A stretch of 64,000 nucleotides of DNA from an uncultured Collinsella sp. (lineage in GTDB: Bacteria > Actinomycetota > Coriobacteriia > Coriobacteriales > Coriobacteriaceae): positions 1-64,000 of the forward strand of contig UQHT01000010.1 of the NCBI GenBank assembly GCA_900540875.1, in the 5' to 3' direction. Both the position numbers and the translations under genes were made by a program. This document shows, piece after piece, positions 60,469 to 64,000 of the stretch. Within the stretch, counting starts at the first letter, position 1; every line of letters begins with the position of its first letter. Below the pieces are notes generated by a model. That model was given only the letters and a program-made list of their open reading frames with translations, ran no database searches and had not been told where the DNA came from.

Positions 60469-63400
60469 GACGACGCATCGCTGGGCGGTCGCTCGGCAAA
60501 ACCCCGAGCTCGAAAAGGAGCTTTCGGCTGGCTTGGGCATACCCGGGCTGGTGGCGCGCATTATGGTCGCGCACGGCATTACATCCATCGAAGAAGGCCA
60601 ACTGTTTTTGACGCCTTCGCTCGATCGCGACTGGGCGGACCCGCTCGTTATTCCGGGCATGGCGGTCGTCGCCGACCGCGTTGAGCGTGCTATTCACAGC
60701 CACGAGCGCATCGCCGTCTTTGGCGATTTTGACGTCGACGGCATTACGTCGACTTGTCTGTTGACCGAGGCGCTACGTTCGTTTGGCGCCAACGTCACGC
60801 CGTTTATCCCGCATCGCTTTGACGAGGGCTACGGCCTGTCGCGTGCGGCGCTCGACCGCGTCAACGAGCTCGCCCAACCCAACCTGATTGTGACCGTCGA
60901 TAACGGTATTGCCGCCAAGGAAGAGGTTTCCTATCTGGAGAGCCTGGGGATCGATTTGGTGGTCACGGACCATCACGAGCCCTCCGACCAGGTGCCGCAG
61001 GGCGTGCCCTTGACCGACCCCAAGCTCGAGGACGAGGGTCCCTCGCGTGAGCTTGCCGGTGCCGGCGTGGCACTCAAGCTGGTGCAGGTTCTGGGCGAGC
61101 GTTTGGGCAAGCCGTCGTATTGGCGTTCGCTGATAGAGGTCGCGGCGCTGGGCACCGTGTCCGACATGATGCCGCTCACGCCCGAGAACCGCGCGTTGGT
61201 CGCCGAGGGCATCCAGCAGATGCGCGTGACGGCTCGTCCCGGCTACATCGCGCTGGCAGCGCTCGCCAAGGCCGACCTCTCTAGCATTACGGCCGATGGC
61301 CTGTCGTTTTCGCTCATTCCCCGCTTGAACGCCGCCGGTCGCATGGCCGATCCCAAGCTGGCGCTCGACCTGCTGCTTGCCCGCGATCCTATCGAGGCAA
61401 GCGCGCTGGCGGCCGAGCTCGAGGAGATCAACCGTCAGCGCCGCGAGATCGAAGCGGAGCTCACACGCGACGCCATGGCAAAGGTCGAGGAGACTTATGA
61501 TGGCGGTCGCGCAATCGTCGTGGGTGGCGAGGGCTGGCACGAGGGCGTCAAGGGTATCGTAGCGAGCCGTCTGACCAACCGTTATCACGTGCCGGCGCTG
61601 CTCTTTTCGATCGAGGACGGCGTTGCACGCGGATCGGGCCGCTCGGTGGGCAAGGTCAACCTGTTCGATGCCGTAGAGCGCTGCTCGGATCTGCTGATTC
61701 GCCGCGGCGGGCATGCGGGTGCGGTGGGCGTGACCATCGAGGCGTCCAAGCTCGACGAGTTCCGTCGTCGCCTTTCGGCCGTGCTATCGGAGCTTCCCGC
61801 CGATGACTTTGAGGACACTGACGAGGTTGCCGCCACCGTTGACCTCTCCGAGCTAAATATCGAGACTATCGAGCAGATTTCTCGTCTTGAGCCGTTTGGC
61901 CAGGGCAATAAGGTGCCGCTGTTGGCGGCCGAGGGCGTGACGATGTGCGATCGCGCCGTGGTGGGCAAAACCGGCGAGCACATGCGCTTTGTGGCGACTG
62001 ATGGCGCCGCGAGTGTGCCGGCCATCATGTTCCGCGTGCCGCAGATCGATAGGCTCATCAATTGCGACAGCGCCGTCGACTTGGTATTCGAGGCCGTGGC
62101 CGAGCATTGGCAGGGACGCGTGAAGCCCAAGCTCATGATCAAGGATGTCTTGGTGCGTGATACCACGGCGCCCAATATCGACGATCCGGCGTGCGAGCTT
62201 CGTCGCGGCATGCAACCGGCGGACTTAGGCCCGCGCCTGGAGTCGCGTAAACGCGAGACGCTCGCCCAGCTTTCTTATACCGAGCTCACGCGCTCGCTTA
62301 TCCATAGCTTTATCGGCTCGAACCAGCCACATCGCGCGCAGGTCGAGGCACTCGACGCGCTCGCCGACCACCAGAGCGTTTTGGCCGTTATGGGGACGGG
62401 ACGTGGTAAGTCTCTGATTTTCCACGTGCACGCCGCACGCGAGGCGGTCCTTCGCGGTCGCGCGAGCATCTTTGTCTATCCGCTGCGCGCGCTCGTTGCC
62501 GACCAGGCCTATCATCTTTCATCGACGATGGCTGCGCTCGGCATTGGCGTGGGCGTGTTGACCGGCGAGACCGTGGAGGCAGCGCGCGATGACGTGTTTG
62601 CCGGCCTGGCTTCGGGCCGCACCGGCATCGTGCTCACGACGCCGGAGTTCCTGTCTATTCACCGAGACCGCTTTGCTCGCTCGGGTCGTATCGGGTTTGT
62701 CGTTATCGACGAGGCGCATCATGCCGGTCTTGCCAAGGGCGGCGACCGTAGCGCATACCTCGACATGCCCGACATCCTCAAGGCCCTGGGCGATCCGGTC
62801 GTTATGGCGGCGACGGCCACCGCGACGGCTCCGGTCGTGGCGGAGCTTGCCCGCGTGTTGCCGATTACCCGTACGGTGGTCGACGAGACCGTGCGCGAGA
62901 ACTTGCGGCTCGAGGACGACCGCGATCTTGCGAGCCGCGAAAACCGCCTGGTGTCCATCGTCGCGACGGGGGAGAAGACCGTCATCTACGTTAACTCGCG
63001 TGATCAGTCCGTGGCGCTTGCCAAGACGCTACGCAAACGCGTTCCCGACTACGCGTCGCATATCGCCTTTTACAACGCGGGCCTTACGCGCACCGACCGC
63101 CATCGCGTAGAGGAGGCGTTTCGTGACGGATGCCTCAGCTGCATCGTCTCGACCTCTGCCTTTGGCGAGGGCGTCAACCTTCCCGATATTCGCCATGTCG
63201 TGCTCTACCACATGCCGTTTGGCGCGATTGAGTTTAACCAGATGAGCGGCCGCGCCGGTCGCGATGGCCAGCCCGCCGTGATCCACCTGCTCTATTCGTC
63301 GCGCGACGCCCGCATTAACGAGCGCCTACTCGACTGCTATGCGCCCGAGCGCGACGAGCTCGTCACGCTCTATCGCGCGCTGCAAACCATGTGGCGCTCC

Positions 63401-63742
63401 AACCGCGGCAAGACCGGGGACGATTCCTTTAGCGCGAGCGATATCGACATCGCGCAGATGTGCCTTGCCATCGATGCTCGCACGCCGGTCGACGAGCGCT
63501 CGGTGGAGAGTGGCCTGGGAATCTTCGAAGAGCTTGGTTTCTGTCGCGTTTCGGGGTTTGACGACACCCGTCGCATCGCGATGGCCGAAAACCCCGGCCG
63601 TGTGCAATTGAGCAGGTCAATTCGCTATTTGGAGGGGTTGCGTTCGCGCATGGAGTTCTCGGCTTTCCGGAGTTGGGCGCTCGATTCGTGCGCTTCTGAT
63701 ATGCTAGCCAAAGTTAACCGCCCGATCGTACCGCGGGCCTAG
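60455..63742 (+). CDS. recJ: RecJ exonuclease fused to a RecQ-like DEAH helicase
   Basis: A 1095-residue protein. Residues 1-~580 are RecJ: DFDVDG at 91-96, TVDNG at 147-151, DHH at 172-174 (TDHHEP), the DHHA1 region with GRS...RRGGHAGA near 395-423 and an OB-like segment. Residues ~600-1095 are a superfamily 2 helicase: GTGRGKS (647-653), DEAH (752-755), TATAT, and SGRAGRDGQ. No RQC or HRDC domain is evident. RecJ and RecQ act together at stalled forks and breaks in other bacteria; here both are in one chain. ATG 60455 follows GGGGG by 9 bases. Confidence 0.9.
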   Translation: MSSLKTTHRWAVARQNPELEKELSAGLGIPGLVARIMVAHGITSIEEGQLFLTPSLDRDWADPLVIPGMAVVADRVERAIHSHERIAVFGDFDVDGITSTCLLTEALRSFGANVTPFIPHRFDEGYGLSRAALDRVNELAQPNLIVTVDNGIAAKEEVSYLESLGIDLVVTDHHEPSDQVPQGVPLTDPKLEDEGPSRELAGAGVALKLVQVLGERLGKPSYWRSLIEVAALGTVSDMMPLTPENRALVAEGIQQMRVTARPGYIALAALAKADLSSITADGLSFSLIPRLNAAGRMADPKLALDLLLARDPIEASALAAELEEINRQRREIEAELTRDAMAKVEETYDGGRAIVVGGEGWHEGVKGIVASRLTNRYHVPALLFSIEDGVARGSGRSVGKVNLFDAVERCSDLLIRRGGHAGAVGVTIEASKLDEFRRRLSAVLSELPADDFEDTDEVAATVDLSELNIETIEQISRLEPFGQGNKVPLLAAEGVTMCDRAVVGKTGEHMRFVATDGAASVPAIMFRVPQIDRLINCDSAVDLVFEAVAEHWQGRVKPKLMIKDVLVRDTTAPNIDDPACELRRGMQPADLGPRLESRKRETLAQLSYTELTRSLIHSFIGSNQPHRAQVEALDALADHQSVLAVMGTGRGKSLIFHVHAAREAVLRGRASIFVYPLRALVADQAYHLSSTMAALGIGVGVLTGETVEAARDDVFAGLASGRTGIVLTTPEFLSIHRDRFARSGRIGFVVIDEAHHAGLAKGGDRSAYLDMPDILKALGDPVVMAATATATAPVVAELARVLPITRTVVDETVRENLRLEDDRDLASRENRLVSIVATGEKTVIYVNSRDQSVALAKTLRKRVPDYASHIAFYNAGLTRTDRHRVEEAFRDGCLSCIVSTSAFGEGVNLPDIRHVVLYHMPFGAIEFNQMSGRAGRDGQPAVIHLLYSSRDARINERLLDCYAPERDELVTLYRALQTMWRSNRGKTGDDSFSASDIDIAQMCLAIDARTPVDERSVESGLGIFEELGFCRVSGFDDTRRIAMAENPGRVQLSRSIRYLEGLRSRMEFSAFRSWALDSCASDMLAKVNRPIVPRA

Positions 63743-63757
63743 GGGAAGGGGACCTCG

Positions 63758-64000
63758 ATGGATGCCGCAGCCCGTACCGCCCATGATTCCACCCTCCAGC
63801 CGTTCTCGGAGATGGAGCACTATAAGCATGCCGATGAGCTGCCGCCCGAGATTATGGCGGACAGCTACGACAAGCTGGAGCGCCTGTGCCTCAAATATAT
63901 GAATGAGGACGACTTTTCTAAGGTGGAGCAGGCCTATTGCTTTGCTGCCGAGAAGCACTGCAACCAAAAGCGCCGCTCGGGTGAGATGTACATCAACCAT
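63758..64000 (+). CDS. RelA/SpoT-family (p)ppGpp synthetase/hydrolase, 5' part
   Basis: The first 81 codons are visible, ending in a region AEKHCNQKRRSGEMYINH that matches the start of the HD hydrolase domain (A-x-x-H-x-G-Q-x-R-x-SG-x-x-Y-x-x-H) of bifunctional Rel proteins. GGGGAAGGGG precedes ATG 63758. Neighbourhood with recJ is common, since recJ, apt and rel often cluster; no apt is present here. The gene continues beyond the window. Confidence 0.85.
   Translation, partial: MDAAARTAHDSTLQPFSEMEHYKHADELPPEIMADSYDKLERLCLKYMNEDDFSKVEQAYCFAAEKHCNQKRRSGEMYINH

Overview
The window looks like chromosomal DNA from a high-GC anaerobic actinobacterium of the class Coriobacteriia, most likely Collinsella or a close relative. 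The signs are the dense coding with a strong GC third-position bias, a rubrerythrin for oxygen defence, an ETF-linked lactate-type dehydrogenase, a bacterial Elp3, a single-chain PurL, and gene families I associate with gut Coriobacteriia. This assignment rests on recalled family resemblance, not on a database search. I see no rRNA, tRNA, CRISPR array, integrase or transposase.

Layout. 1-2.1 kb: the 3' end of a MocR-type aminotransferase gene, then a PD-(D/E)XK (Vsr/DUF559-like) protein gene lying between two direct copies of a ~120 bp element with 16 bp terminal inverted repeats; the stop codons of both genes lie inside the element. 2.2-6.7 kb: rubrerythrin, an alcohol/aldehyde dehydrogenase operon, a small acidic protein and a metallophosphoesterase. 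6.8-10.3 kb: a sugar PTS locus with a PRD antiterminator, a leader with a RAT-like element and terminator, an EIIBC permease and a YdjC/ChbG deacetylase. 10.4-21.6 kb: DUF2130 protein, Ski2-like helicase, TrmB, a methyltransferase, a membrane-tethered XRE regulator with a DUF4097 partner, Elp3 and a spermidine-synthase-like protein. 21.6-27.2 kb: a three-gene operon (TerB-N/TerB-C protein, BrxD-like ATPase, Lhr/BrxHI-like helicase). 27.3-31.4 kb: DUF554 and a five-gene cluster of mostly secreted or membrane proteins of unknown function.

31.7-35.3 kb: GlcD-type flavoprotein, EtfB and ferredoxin-EtfA, matching electron-confurcating lactate dehydrogenase complexes. 35.3-49 kb: HD hydrolase, AzlCD, a KdgT-type permease, a membrane diguanylate cyclase, an EamA exporter, PurL, a CPA2 antiporter, an SDR and homoserine dehydrogenase. 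Downstream of the antiporter gene is a strikingly regular array of three 62 bp units. 49.2-55.6 kb: a branched-chain amino acid ABC operon with two tandem binding lipoproteins, two permeases and two ATPases. 55.6-60.2 kb: an AT-richer gene for a membrane-anchored zinc-ribbon protein lying between two copies of a ~100 bp hairpin repeat, then CutC, a GalT/HIT-like protein and a BASS-type transporter. 60.3-64 kb: a RecJ exonuclease fused to a RecQ-like helicase, then the start of a RelA/SpoT gene.

The best candidates for undescribed biology are the repeat-flanked PD-(D/E)XK cassette, the TerB/BrxD/BrxHI operon, the 62 bp hairpin array and the RecJ-RecQ fusion. Intergenic hairpins with a GGGAC/GTCCC core recur across the window.
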